Shown here: positions 33,987-45,433 of the stretch, in pieces
Layout: every line of letters begins with the position of its first letter
Numbering within the stretch: the first letter of the stretch is position 1
NCBI GenBank assembly: GCA_009733575.1
Contig: ML769671.1
Span: 22,928-86,927 of the forward strand
Direction of reading: 5' to 3'
Length of the DNA: 64,000 nt
Source: Gymnopus androsaceus JB14
Lineage: Eukaryota > Basidiomycota > Agaricomycetes > Agaricales > Omphalotaceae
The notes under the pieces: model-generated
Seen by the model: only the letters and a program-made list of their open reading frames with translations
Database searches by the model: none
Told to the model about the DNA's origin: nothing
Translations under genes and position numbers: made by a program

Positions 33987-34491
33987 ATGACACAACTCTG
34001 GAATCCGCGTCCTTGGATTCGTTGGATAATCCTCGAAATCCAGAACGCCCACCCTATCTTTCAACTCTTATCCGCACTCGCTGTGCTCATAGTCATATCA
34101 GAACTCTTTACGCCGACGGATAAAACGCCTCGGATCGTTCGAATCTCGGTGTCCTTGTCTTGTTACCCTTGGGTTTCAAGGCTGCATTCATCTACTTGCT
34201 CTTCTGTGGCGTCTGCACTGTCTATGAAGCGAACGTAGAATCCACTGTCTCTTCGCCGCCTAGAAATGCTCTCCAAGCGTGGCGGCCCTTTGGTCACTCG
34301 TCATAGTGCCTCCGAGAACCAACGATTGCCACCGATGCCGGACGAAGGACTTGGCAATCCCACTTCCGGGGACTCCTGGCTGGAAAGTGCACGCGAAGTT
34401 CTCGCTGGACGCCCCTCATGTCACCTTCGACAATTACGAGTTCAATTTTACAACTCTAGATCCAGCGCTAGCCTCGCACCCATGGCAATAG
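33987..34491 (+). pseudogene. Membrane-protein-like remnant
   Basis: The start MTQLWNPRPWIRWIILEIQN leads into a hydrophobic segment (FQLLSALAVLIVISELF). After a one-base shift near 34145 a second hydrophobic segment follows (LVLLPLGFKAAFIYLLFC), then NALQAWRPFGHSS and a stop. A further frame reads KDLAIPLPGTPGWKVHAKFS. It looks like the start of a multi-pass membrane protein with frame damage. Family not recognised. Confidence 0.35.
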
Positions 34492-34918
34492 ATCAGGCGT
34501 GGTTAGATTGGAGATCACCGCGCTTCCTGAGGCAGTCGATGCTGAAGAAGTGTTACTCTCCAAGCACGGTGAAAATTGAGTTGTACAGCTCAAGATCATC
34601 CACCAGAAACATCGAGAGATTGTCGTCTACGATTTTTCTCTGAAATACATATGGTATTCTCTGCCCGCAGGCGATATTCCTTTCCAACTTCGTCAAGGCG
34701 GAGCAGGTGGACAAGGATGGGAGGTCAATGCTCCCAAGCTTCGACGACTTTGTAAAATCCATCAAACAATGTATCTCTCCCGGACTAGTGACAATGCCCG
34801 AGGGAGTCTTGTTATGATTCAGTCCGCCCGAATCCGTTCGACACATGATTACTATCCATCACTGATATTACCCAAGTCAGAATTCCATTATTCGTCCCCG
34901 TACTGAAAAGGGTGTCCT

Positions 34919-35426
34919 TTGGGTCGGACCTCCTCCACGGCGCTGTTTCTTCCACCGCTGCGTTTCATTACCAGCGATATGCAAATTCCTTGGATAAACC
35001 TTACGAGTATCTCTCTTGATAGCGTTTCTCTATTTCCGACAGAATATAAAGCGATCCTAAATGCATGTGTGGAGCTGAAGTCGATGATTCTACACAGGCC
35101 AGGAGAGGGTCATCGATTCGGCGATTTCTTTTAGGGGTCCAAACGGAGTGGTAGAGCACAATAAACTGGAAACTTTGCGACTACATGATTGCAGAGTGGA
35201 TGTTCGCGAATTCCTCTCATCCACTAGCGTGAAGCTCCAGATCGTCACAGAGTGTAATCCTTCCAATCCAATGTGCCAGCTGGTTCGTCAATCCATCCGA
35301 GCGAACAATGTTGGAGTGGAGTGGCAAGGTATTCGTTTGTTGGAACTAGGAGGAATGGATAAGGACTTCATTCGTGCGTGTAAGCAAAAGCTTCCAACAA
35401 ACAGTGTTCTCAGACTATTACAATAA
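34919..35426 (+). pseudogene. LRR-like C-terminal fragment of an F-box type gene
   Basis: Frames at 34919-35134 and 35148-35426 read WINLTSISLDSVSLFP, LNACVELKSMIL, LETLRLHDCRVDVREFL and IRLLELGGMDKDFIRACKQK, resembling the irregular leucine-rich ends of fungal F-box proteins. There is a frame change between them and no F-box upstream. It converges on the complete F-box gene on the other strand. Confidence 0.4.
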
Positions 35427-35473
35427 CTATATAAATCATATGGGAGATGGAGCGCAATCTCCCATAGGTATAA

Positions 35474-37163
35474 CTATCTTCCAATGTGTATGCGTTCGAG
35501 CAAGCTCTGTGAGGTAGTGACAGTCAAGTTGCGAACAAGATCGAGGTTCCTGCCAAACTTGAACGCAAAATGAACAACCGGTAGAGGCGTTGAAAAACAT
35601 CGATATAAAGAAGGGTCCATGGAATAAAACAACGGCTCAGACATCATCGGGCTTGTGGGGGGATGAAAGTAGTGTATGCGCCGTTTAATCGTATCCAGGA
35701 GATTTTGCACCGAGCAATCGTACATCGCCAGCCAAAGGCGATTCAAGGAAGGCAGCAAAATTCTATCTTGCGCCAAAGTATTTAACAACGCATGCAGATT
35801 ATGGGAGGATGAAAGAACGTTCAATTCAGATAGGGAGTCCAAATAAGGGGACGAGAAGAATTCTTCCCAAAAATTGGCTGTCCACCAGTCCAGGCTCGAA
35901 ATAAGAGAATGCTCGCAGTCTGCAGCGAGATCGAGCAACAAAAGCAGGCAAAGCCCTACGAACTTCTTCTGTTAAGCTAGCCCCGATGGCCAGGACTTGA
36001 AGATTGGGTGTATTAACCGAGTCCAACAAATATGGAGTGAAGATTCGACTACGGACCTCCATCGTATGTAAATGGGGAATTATCACTGGGTTCGGGAGAG
36101 GATTGACATCGTGGGGTGGTCCACCAGTCAAGTGGAGGATTTGTAAATCCTTCAATCGAGGAAGGGTATCAAAAAAGAGGTAATCCATTCCGAAACCGGC
36201 GGAAAGCCGACTCAAGTTTGTCGGAAGCGATGAACGTACATGTACGCCAATGTGATATTGTGTCTCCCAGGTAAGATGTCTGAGGGAGGAATGGGGGGGA
36301 CAAGGGAGGAAAATTTCTTGAATAAGCGTTAAACTCTCCGGGTCCCAATTACAACAACGCCGATCCTGTTCGAAATGCACCACTTCAAGAGAGGGTATAA
36401 CTGTCGCGAGGTAGAGCTAGCAATGAAGACTGTATGCCAGCTGCTAGAATGAAAGTGGCTATTTTCCAACGATGCATATGAGGCCGGAGAAGATTAATCA
36501 CAGCGTCCGTTACTACCATAGTGTATTCTTCCACCTCCCAACGCTGATGGTCGATATACAAGTTCAGAGGATATTGTCCTGAACGTTCCAGCCACATTTT
36601 GACCATCGGTATGTGCCTTGGGACAGGAAATACAATCATGAACGTGGACCAAAGCCTCGGATAACAGAGAGCGATGTCCCTCCATCGACTGCAGATGTGA
36701 CTGAGAATTAACTGAGGAGGTGGTGACTTGTCCAGTCTCCATTCTCGATCAGGTAGGCAGTATACGAACACTTCCTGAAGAATCTCTACAGGAAGACTGT
36801 TGACATGGCACTTGGCCTTGGGTATCACGCGAAGATAATCGAGGCCGAGATCCAGCACGAGAGCCCGCAGGAGTGCTCTCTCATCCTCAGCTCTCTTCGC
36901 GTAGAAATAATCCATGCCGGGATGTACAAGACTCGCGGAGGGATTATCCACATCGAATCCCAGAAGAGTTTGTTGGAGGTACCGAATCCCGTTATCAAAG
37001 ACATTCAGCGTGGAAGACTTGGAGGTTGTATATTTCGCCTAAACACAGTAGAAGGTGAGTTTGGCTTGGGCCAGATAACCACAGCAGCAGCGGGACTCAC
37101 TTCCAAGAATCGCTGGTCTAATATAGGCGATGCACGATCCCTATACTGCAGTTCCGACGCCAT
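35474..37163 (-). CDS. F-box protein with LRR-like tail, frame broken twice
   Basis: Exon 1 is 37163-37101 and exon 2 begins at 37038. After an N-terminal helical stretch, the F-box reads VNSLPVEILQEVFVYCLPD to LSHICSRWRDIALCYPRLWS, the usual Agaricomycete form that would bind Skp1 in an SCF ubiquitin ligase. The rest is LRR-like: SSLRHLTWE, LPRLKDLQILHL, TPNLQVLAIGASL, LDSLSELNVLSSS. The frame shifts once near 36385-36410 and once near 35930-35945, the latter in a run of four T where one fewer restores the frame. Substrate unknown. It could be functional if both breaks are sequence errors. Confidence 0.75.
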
Positions 37164-37515
37164 ATAGCGCGCGTGCTAAACTTGTGTAGTAAATATAAAG
37201 TCTTGATCAACACTAGAACGAGATGGACATACCGAACTGGTTCCAATCCACAGGGAAAAAAAACGATATCAATTTATAGGCTCAGGCGACATGACGCTTT
37301 GAACCCAATGCAAAGACAAGGTTGCAGTCCTTCGTCGTCTCCATATGAAAACCCCAGTTTGCGATGAAATTGCCTAACTCAGAAACAAGGGGAGTTCAGT
37401 GTTGTTAAGATTAATACTGTCACCTAGCTAATCAAAGCAATGAGCGCAATGTTCTCAAGAACTGAATTACTGTATCCAGTACAAGGATTGCCAAAAAAGG
37501 TCATCAGCCGGCAAA
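37164..37515. other. Region between F-box gene and palindrome
   Basis: Contains the F-box gene promoter, an A-run, and no supported gene. Confidence 0.45.
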
Positions 37516-38219
37516 ACCTCGACCTCACGATAAACGTGGGTAACAAGCCTGGAATGATGGCCCCTGTTGGCAGGCTTGTATCCCTGGATCCGCGAATTAC
37601 CATACACTGCGAATAATTCCTCGAATAATTGTAAATTATCTTCAAAAGGAAAAGACCCTCAGGGCCTCTAGAATGTTGAGATAAGCCTCGGAAGGCAGCG
37701 GGAATATGCCTGGCTGTTCCGAACTTTCATCATGGGAGTTCTTTTCAGGTCCGAATATCCGTACCGCGCTCAACGTTCTGCGCGCGCATCATAAACTCTG
37801 CTCATTGCCCTCCCGACATCCCAACCACCTGATAATCCCACACGATGGGACGGATTGACATATTGATAATGATATGTCAATCCGTCCCATCGTGTGGGAT
37901 TATCAGGTGGTTGGGATGTCGGGAGGGCAATGAGCAGAGTTTATGATGCGCGCGCAGAACGTTGAGCGCGGTACGGATATTCGGACCTGAAAAGAACTCC
38001 CATGATGAAAGTTCGGAACAGCCAGGCATATTCCCGCTGCCTTCCGAGGCTTATCTCAACATTCTAGAGGCCCTGAGGGTCTTTTCCTTTTGAAGATAAT
38101 TTACAATTATTCGAGGAATTATTCGCAGTGTATGGTAATTCGCGGATCCAGGGATACAAGCCTGCCAACAGGGGCCATCATTCCAGGCTTGTTACCCACG
38201 TTTATCATGAGGTCGAGGT
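37516..38219. repeat. Near-perfect inverted repeat, 348-bp arms, 8-bp spacer
   Basis: The left arm 37516-37863 and right arm 37872-38219 are reverse complements with one mismatch noticed (ctcacgat against ctcatgat near the outer end). The centre is ttgacatat, spacer tgataatg, atatgtcaa. There is no coding frame spanning the arms and no TIR-like target duplication at the outer ends. Such near-identity means either a very recent inverted duplication or a cloning/assembly chimera. Confidence 0.95.
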
Positions 38220-38644
38220 GTAAGAATACAGACCAGTAGTAAGAAAGCCTTAGAAAGGCCCGAAGACGTTTGAGTGGATTTTGAAGCTTGCAGCATTGAA
38301 TCCATCGATGAGCGGTAGACTCGACGAACGTTGGAAAGCGAGCCGCAGGTAGCGGTGATTGATCTCGGTCTGCGAGTTCGAAAATCATAATAAGAAAGCT
38401 GAGAAAGACTAGTACGATACGTGGTACATACTTGAAACTACGTTATGTATATGTGATGAACTTCTGCATAAAAGAAAAAAGAGCAATAAACCTAAGGGCG
38501 TACGTACGCTGTACTTATGACCTTATCATCGTTATCATCATCATCGAGTCCCAAATCCATTGGTAAAGCATTTCGCACAACAGTGTCCATTCCCCAACAC
38601 ATACGGCCTACAATCAACTCCCACCGTTAAATCACAAAGGCACC
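38220..38644. other. Region between palindrome and BAR-protein gene
   Basis: No supported gene. Short minus-strand frame 38119-38388 overlaps the palindrome arm and resembles nothing known. Confidence 0.45.
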
Positions 38645-39965
38645 TCAGTGGTCGCGGGACTTTCTGGTACAAAAACAAATATGGGATAAGCAACAGCCCT
38701 GGTTGGAGTGTTTAACGAAGCCACTGACCTATACTCGCCCTCAGCAGCAACACTGAGCTCCTCAATCTCACCCTGAACACCAGACAAGGCTTCAGCAGCA
38801 GCGCTGTAAAGGGAGAGCTATTGAAAAGTAACAATCATCAGCGGCATGAAACATTTAGGGGTAGGAGGCATTCCTACCTGGGCTTTGACTAGCTCGTTCA
38901 AGTTCTTCAGAGGTTCGGGCTGAATAAAGATCAGTATCATTCAGATTTAACTAAAGGAAGAAACACGCACGTTCTCCAAAACAGTCTTCATAAGCGTTAT
39001 TGCGACCTCGGTCTTCTGAACGAGATCATCCTCAGCGTTCTCGACCTCGAGTCGGGCCTGCTCCTGACGAGCAGGAGATGCGTTTTTGAGGCTATTCAAG
39101 CAATCAGATGATATCTAGCTGCAACGGGTCAAAACTTACCTCTGTTTAGCCGCATCCAACTCCAGCCTACTTGTCCGGACGGCCTGTCTCGCCTTCATAG
39201 CAACATTGATGCTCGTACTCAGCGTAGTTTGCCAAGGGTGGAGATACCCTTGCTGGACAACGCTATCATGCTCGATACGGGCGTTGGAGATGGTTTCGTT
39301 GGCCTGAGCGTATAAAGCGAGCGCTTTACCCAGTTTGCTAGAGTCTCCAGCAGGAGTTGAGACTAGCATTTGAGAGGCGGAGTGAGAGGCGCGAGTGAGA
39401 GCATGAGGAAGTGTTTTGTGCGGAGCCTCGAGAACTGGACGTGGAGACGTGGCTCCGGGAGAAAGAGGAGTGCCCTTGAGGTTGGTAGCAGCAAAGTTCT
39501 GGAAGCCTGCGCCGAGGTTGGTGGAGAGTTCGGAAAGAGATTCCTGCACCTGGACTGGGTAATCGTAGGCTTCGGTTTCATACACCTGTGTAGACGAATT
39601 ACAAGAGAAGAAGAAGAGTTACTTTTCATCATACCTTGGTAATCCTGTAGCCATTTCATTAGTTTAGATTGAAAAGATAGGCCTCATAAGAACCTACTTC
39701 AACATTGCAAGGTGAGCATTTCTAAGAGCGTCCACTCGTGCTTCAAGATCCTTGTACTCTGCGCGAGAGCGCTGTCAATCATTGAAGCGTATTAGGAGGC
39801 ATGGTACGCACCCTGAGGAAGCTCAGTAATCTCCTCTTGAGATACTTGGCCAAGTCTTTCTTTGGTCGCTTGAACGCTAGAGGTGAAGCCTTTGGCGAAT
39901 TTGTTCGCGCTCTGGCCTAAATTCAGACCAGCGATACCGGTTTGTAGAGTTTTCCAGCCTTCCAT
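38645..39965 (-). CDS. GVP36: BAR-domain protein of the Gvp36 type
   Basis: Gvp36-like proteins are BAR-domain, membrane-curvature proteins of Golgi and secretory vesicles linked to endocytosis and actin. Eight exons give 313 residues: 39965-39812, 39758-39698, 39644-39635, 39585-39140, 39091-38971, 38919-38878, 38817-38729, 38663-38645. Motifs are EYKDLEARVDALRNAHLAML, EAYDYPVQVQESLSELS, KTLPHALTRAS, KLGKALALYAQANETISNAR, PWQTTLSTSINVAMKARQAV and RLEVENAEDDLVQKTEVAI, mostly long amphipathic helices. The third exon is only 10 nt. The protein ends EYRKSRDH. There is no frame break. The upstream region faces the duplicated block at 40-45 kb. Confidence 0.9.
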
Positions 39966-40391
39966 CTTTCAACAGTGTATGAGGTCTTCTGAAATAAGTT
40001 GAAGTCCAAGTGAAGCAAGTCGTAGAGAGAAAGAAAGCGGACACCGACGCCGTGCACAGCGACGACACTGCCACAGCGATTCAGCGCTTACTCTAACTGA
40101 CGCTAGAATTACAACAGAGCTTCATCTCCAGCATACATAGAACTAATACTGTACAACATACATACACGTATAACCAGGAAAGCATAAAAGCAATTTAAAC
40201 TAAGAAAGCATCGACATCAAATACCCATGTACATCTATACACACAACAATCGAGCCATTCCAGATCCATTTTCACATAGCTCGTCAAAAATTGGAGCCAT
40301 GCCTTGTTACGAGCGACCTTCCATGTAGCTTCCAAAAGGGTTATTTGACTTGAAAGCCCTCGGTTGCTACTGCTACTGCTGGATGCGCTCT

Positions 40392-41311
40392 TCAATATTC
40401 CTCCTCCTGCCAGTATTGCTCCTCAGACTGCTCAGAATAATCCTGACCATTCAAGGAGCCTTCCTGGTATGACTGATATCCATCATCCTGATACTGAGCA
40501 TCGAAGCTCTGATCAGCACTCGCAGGATACCAACCAGACTGACCACCCTCCTCAATCGCAATAGGGTATGCAGTAGGGTATGCAGTAGGGTACGCAGTAG
40601 GGTATGCAGTAGGGTATGCAGTAGGGTACGCGGTAGGGTACGCAATAGGGTACGCAGGGCCGCCGTGCGGGGAGCCGCTATACCCAGTATTAGGGTACGC
40701 AGGAGTCGGACCACGCGAAGAACTACCAGAGCTTTCGCCAGAATGCATATGACCATGGTTGACAGCAGGAGGTAAATGCTGAGCGCCTTGGTGAGGTCCC
40801 ATATTTCCGCCGTGACTATGAGGTTTACCAGCTAGGTAAACGGTGAAGTTAGGTACATTGATATCGGTTCCGAAGAATGGACCCACAATTGATATTTAAG
40901 CTGGCGCTGTGCACCGCAGAATAATGTTGATGGGATTGTGCATTAACTGCAAGGTCCATTAGTGGAATGAACACTAAGAGTTTAGGTTAATACCCACCAT
41001 AAGGACCATGGTAGTTGGTCGAGCCGTTGTTGGAGTTTTGATAAGTATTTCCATGGTGGTTACCAAAATTCGACTTGGTGGAACTATTCATGGGTGACAA
41101 CAGTGTGGCTGGCACCTTGATTGTTCTGAAATTGTCCACCGTGGATGTTAAAGCCGTGAGAACCAGCAAAGAAAGCCCCCTGAGGGCCCTGAGGGTGAGG
41201 GCCCTGAACCGGGGGAGCCTGAGGTGGTCGCTGGGCAAAGCCACTCTGTTGTTTATGGCCTTGCCCCCTGGCTCTGTTAGAGTAATAGTGAGGGTTGTTT
41301 GGATGCCCCAT
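40392..41311 (-). pseudogene. Type 1 Q/G/Y-rich protein, unit 1 copy (frame damaged)
   Basis: Paralog of 43043-43990. Exon 1 (41311-40998) starts MGHPNNPHYYSNRARGQG and carries AFFAGSHGFNIHGGQFQNN; one extra base at about 41081-41090 relative to the unit 2 copy shifts the frame and gives a stop. Exon 2 (from 40831) reads SGESSGSSSRGPTPAYP and an expanded AYPT array, then EEQYWQEEEY and a stop at 40392, where a small deletion has removed the downstream PIEERTQ segment. CAG codons of the sister's poly-Q are partly TAG here. Probably a decaying copy, unless the exon 1 shift is a sequence error. Confidence 0.75.
40560..40655 (-). repeat. 12-bp tandem repeat, eight units, coding AYPT/AYPI
   Basis: Eight units of the form agtagggtatgc (plus strand) encode repeated Ala-Tyr-Pro-Thr/Ile on the minus strand. 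The sister gene at about 43313-43326 has one unit, so expansion is specific to unit 1. Confidence 0.93.
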
Positions 41312-42094
41312 TGCAGCTTTTAAGAAGGGCAAAGAAAAAGTCCTTGAGGGGGTAAAAGACGAAGAGCAAATGCAACGCAAGCCTAGTAACCATTGACGCT
41401 TTTATACTTTTTTAGGTTGCATCAGATCCAAGGCATTTCTAAACATATATAGCGCTGAATCAATAAGCTAGATAAACCTTATACCTAGAGCAAAAGTAGG
41501 ACGTACGTAGAGGTAATACTGTAACATTTCGATCGAGAGTTCAGTCTGCGTCATCCTCGAAAAAATCCGAATGCGGATTTAATTTTTTCTTGATTTTTCA
41601 GATTTATTTTGGTCAAAAATTTCAGAATCGATGAACTTGTTGGATTTTGTGTTTTGCTTATCGAGCTTGCCGTAGATATCTATTCTGATAGCATTTAAAG
41701 GCTGTCGATGCATCTGCATCCGATTGTCCTTGCTTACCGCCACCAAGCAGGACAACCCAGGAATTTACTTGTTGTTCTTATTCTCCTCGAGTGACGCCGC
41801 ACCGTTTATCGCAACAGAACTCTCGATCGAAATGGTACAGTATGTAGTAGAAAAGTACAATCTACAAAGTACATAGGCCAAAGCTGGTTATTTTGAACGA
41901 GCGCTTCTTATCAAATCTATAATTAAAGATCGATATCAACTTCGAAATTCCTGTCAAAGGAAGCGGGAATCCATGACAATCCAGGGAAATATATACCATC
42001 CACATCTCTCCATCGCAGAGTACAATTTGGCGGGGAGTCTGAAGCCTACTAGCTAGCCGATACCGGACACAGACTGACTTGCAGCCATGTTCAG

Positions 42095-42808
42095 TTACGA
42101 CTGCTGATGTCTGAAAGGATTCCTTGGGTTGGCACTAGGTACTGGCTCAGGATGATCCGACTGTCGCCAAGGTTGCTGTTGGTTATACTCTTCCATTGGA
42201 TATGTTTCCTCCGGCGGCCACTGCATCATCTCCTCTTCATAATGCTGATCCTGAGGATAACTGTACTGATCATCCTCTTCAAGTCGAGACTCCTCAAGTT
42301 CATGTTGGTAATGCTCGTCGAAGGTTCGATTAAAGCGACCAGGGTTGTACCGATCATCCTCAGTAATCCCAGGACGATACCTAGAGTCTTCGTTAGATAC
42401 CCTGGACTTCGCTGCTGCTGAGCCTGAGGAATGCCAGCGGATGAAGGAATGGTATCGCATGTCTGTATTATGAGCCATCATAAACCCGCGACTGCGACCT
42501 CGACCATAACCACGACCACAAGTGTCTGCTAAACAAATGATGAATTCAGAGTCAAATCTGCGGCTCTGGAGAATGGACCGTACCGTTCGGATATGCATTC
42601 CAGTTTGCAGTAGCATTATACGAATGAAACGATTGGCAATCTACTACTCAACTTCCTGTCATTCAGCAAATCAAGCATTGAAGCTCTATCATTAAACGCA
42701 CCATCAGGTCCATGGAAGTCGGTCGCGTTGTCGCCCGAGTCGAGATAGCTGTCGCCGTATTGGCTACCAAAACCGGTCTGGTACGAATTATCGTATACAA
42801 TCCGAGTT
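42095..42808 (-). pseudogene. Type 2 Q/G/Y-rich protein, unit 1 copy, 5' truncated
   Basis: Paralog of 44451-45433. Exon 2 (42525-42095) encodes GRGYGRGRSRGFMMAHN to RNPFRHQQS with a Gln/Glu/Tyr-rich body. Only the 3' part of exon 1 remains (QYGDSYLDSGDNATDFHGP, about 42650-42808); the start and the GG-x-F motif were lost at the duplication boundary. A +1 shift at about 42438-42445 and a -1 shift at about 42391-42400 compensate, replacing roughly 15 residues. Without its first exon it is unlikely to be expressed normally. Confidence 0.75.
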
Positions 42809-43042
42809 ACTCTTCTTCGAAGCTCGGATAGAACATAGAATTACAACAGCGCTTCATCTCCAGCATACATAGAACTAATACTATACAGCATACATACATG
42901 CATAACCAGGAAAGCATAAAAACAATTTAAACAAAGAAAGCATCGACATCAATACAATACCCAAGTATATAGTACATACAACAATCGAGCCATTCCAGAT
43001 CCATTTTTCACATAGCTAGTCAAGAATTGGAGCCATGACTTG

Positions 43043-43990
43043 TTACGAGCGACCTTCCACGTAGCTTGCAAAAGGGTTATTTGACTTGAAAGCCCTCGGT
43101 TGCTGCTGCTGCTGCTGCTGGGTGCGCTCTTCGATCGGAACTGAATATTCCACCTCCTCCTGCCAGTACTGCTCCTCAGACTGCTCAGAATAATTCTGGC
43201 CATCTAAAGACCTTTCATGGTATGACTGATATCCAACATCATGGTACTGATCATCGAAGCTTTGATCAGCACTCGCAGGGTACCAACCATGCTGACCACC
43301 CTCCTCAATCGCAGTAGGGTACGCAGGGCCGGGCGGGGAGCCGCTATACCCTCGACCATATTGATCACCCCCAGTGTAAGGGTACGCAGGAGTCGGACCA
43401 CGCGAAGAACTGCCAGAGCTTTCACCAGAATGCCTTCGACCACGATTGGCAGCAGGAGGGAAATGAGCGCCTCGGCGAGGTCCCATATTTCCGCGACCAC
43501 GACCGAAACTGCGAGGTTCACCGGCTAGATAACGGTGAGGTTAGATACATTGATATCGGTTCCGAAGAATGGACCCACAATGAGAATATCCATTGGTATT
43601 TAAGTTAGCGTTGCGCGCCTCAGAATAATGGGATTGTGCATTAACTGCAAGGTCCATTAGTAGAATGAACACTAAGAGTTTAGGTTAATGCCCACCATAA
43701 GAACCATGGTAGTTGGTCGAGTTGTTGGTGGAGTTTTCATAAGAGTCTCCATACTGGTTATTAAAATCCCGCTTGGTGGAATTATCATGGGTGACATGAG
43801 TTTCGCTGGCACCTTGATTGTTCTGAAATTGCCCACCCTGGATGCTAAAGTCGTAAGAACCAGCAAAGAAAGCCCCCTGAGGGCCCTGAACCGGGGGAGC
43901 CTGAGGTCGCGGGGGAAAGCCACTCTGTTGTTTGTAGCCTTGCCCCCTGGCTCTGTTAGAGTAATAGTGAGGGTCGTTTGGATGTGCCAT
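43043..43990 (-). CDS. Type 1 Q/G/Y-rich protein with N-terminal GG-x-F motif, unit 2 copy
   Basis: Exons 43990-43696 and 43524-43043 encode 258 residues with an intact frame. The first exon holds AFFAGSYDFSIQGGQFQNNQ, then alternating N/Q/G/Y/S residues (DFNNQYGDSYENSTNNSTN). The second exon has an RG-rich FGRGRGNMGPRRG, Pro/Tyr-rich GPTPAYPYTG, and an acidic Gln/Tyr-rich end with a run of seven or more Gln, finishing PFASYVEGRS. There is no signal peptide. The composition is prion-like or condensate-like by inspection. The GG-x-F motif resembles the one in the NLR at 61957-62039. Function unknown. Confidence 0.75.
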
Positions 43991-44450
43991 TGCAACTTTT
44001 AATAAGGGCAAAGTCAAAGTCCTCGTGGGGTAAAAGACAAAGAGCAGAATGCAACGAGGCTAGTAACCAATGCTTTTATACTTTTTAGGTTGCATCAGAT
44101 CCAAGGCATTTCGTGAGAAACATATATAACGCTGAACCGATAAGCCAGACAAACCTTATACCTAGAGCAAAAGTAGGAGGTACGTAGAGGGTAATATGTA
44201 GTAGAAAAGTACAATTTACAAAGTACATGGGCCAAAGCTGGTTATTTTGAACGAGCGATCCGAATCAAATTTATAATTAATGATCGATATCAACTTCGAA
44301 ATTCCTGTCAAAGGAAGCAGGAATCCATGAAAATCCAGGGAAATATATACCATCCACATCTCTCTCCATCGCGGCGTACAATTTGGCGGGGAGTCTGAAG
44401 CCTACTAGCTAGCCGACATCAGACACAGACTGACTTGGAGCCATGTTCAG

Positions 44451-45433
44451 TTACGACTGAGGTTTGGGCTCCATCCTGAAAGGATTATTCTTCTTTGGGC
44501 CGGCACTACGCACTGGCTCAGGATAATCCGATTGTTGCTGCGCGCGCCAAGGCTGCTGCTCATACCAAGGTTGCTGCTGGTTATGCGCTTCCTGATATGT
44601 GTCATCCGGCAACTGCATCTCTTCATAGTACTGATCCTGAGGATAATTGTACTGATCATCCTCTTCAAGTTGAGACTCCTCAAGTTCATGTTGATAATGT
44701 TCGTCGAAGCGCTGATTAAAGCGACCAGGATTGTACGGAGCATGCTCAGTAATCGCAGGACGATGCCCAGAGTCTTCGTTAGAATACCCTGGACTTCGCT
44801 GCTGCTGAGCCTGAGGAATGCCAGCGGGGGAGGAATGGTATCGCATGTCTGGATTATGAGCCATCATAAACCCGCGATTACGACCTCGACCATAACCTCG
44901 ACCATAACCACGACCACGAGTGTCTGTTAAACAAATGATAAATTCAGAGTCAAATCTGCGGCTCTGGAGAATGGACCATACCATTCGGATATGCATTCCA
45001 GTTTGCAGTAGCATTATACGAGTGAAAAGATTGGCGATCTACTACTCAACCTGTCATTCAGTAAATCAAGCATCGAAGCTCTATCATTAAACGCACCATA
45101 AGGTCCATGGAAGTTGGTCGCGTGCTTGTCCGAGTCGAGATAGCTGTCGCCGTATTGGTTACCAAAGCCCGTCTGGTACGAATTATCGTATACAATCCGA
45201 GTTTCCGCATTTCCTTTATTGTCTTGGAATAACCCGCCGTGGATGTTGAAGCTGTGGGAACCAGCAAAGAACGCTCCGCTAGGAGCTGCCGCAGGAGCTG
45301 ATTGCCTCTGCGGGTACGCTGGAGCCGATTGCGTTTGCTGACGGGATAAGCCTGGATCAGAGGAATGTTGTTTGTAATCCCCATTGGGCGGGGGATTGAA
45401 GGAAGGATTGCGAGAATTGGACGGATTGGACAT
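44451..45433 (-). CDS. Type 2 Q/G/Y-rich protein with N-terminal GG-x-F motif, unit 2 copy
   Basis: Exons 45433-45043 and 44923-44451 encode 287 residues. Exon 1 starts MSNPSNSRNPSFNPPPNGDY and contains AFFAGSHSFNIHGGLFQDNK followed by QYGDSYLDSD. Exon 2 begins with RGRGYGRGYGRGRNRGF and becomes a Gln/Glu/Tyr/Pro-rich tail ending FRMEPKPQS. The first exon is clearly homologous to that of the type 1 genes, so both types descend from one ancestor, with different second exons. It is the only full-length type 2 copy here. Function unknown; it is low complexity outside the motif. Confidence 0.72.

Larger units (their letters stand above)
40104..45433 (-). repeat. Tandem segmental duplication, two units of about 2.6-2.7 kb
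   Basis: Unit 1 (40104-42808) and unit 2 (42836-45433) each hold a gene of type 1 followed by a gene of type 2, in the same orientation, with conserved flanks such as gaattacaacag, ttcatctccagcatacatag and aaccaggaaagcataaaa. Unit 1 is truncated at its outer end inside the first exon of its type 2 gene, where homology breaks after aatccgagtt. Confidence 0.9.

Noticed and set aside
36805..37367. Plus-strand frames at 36805-37367
   Set aside because: They overlap the 5' exons of the F-box gene on the other strand, which have matching splice sites and F-box residues.
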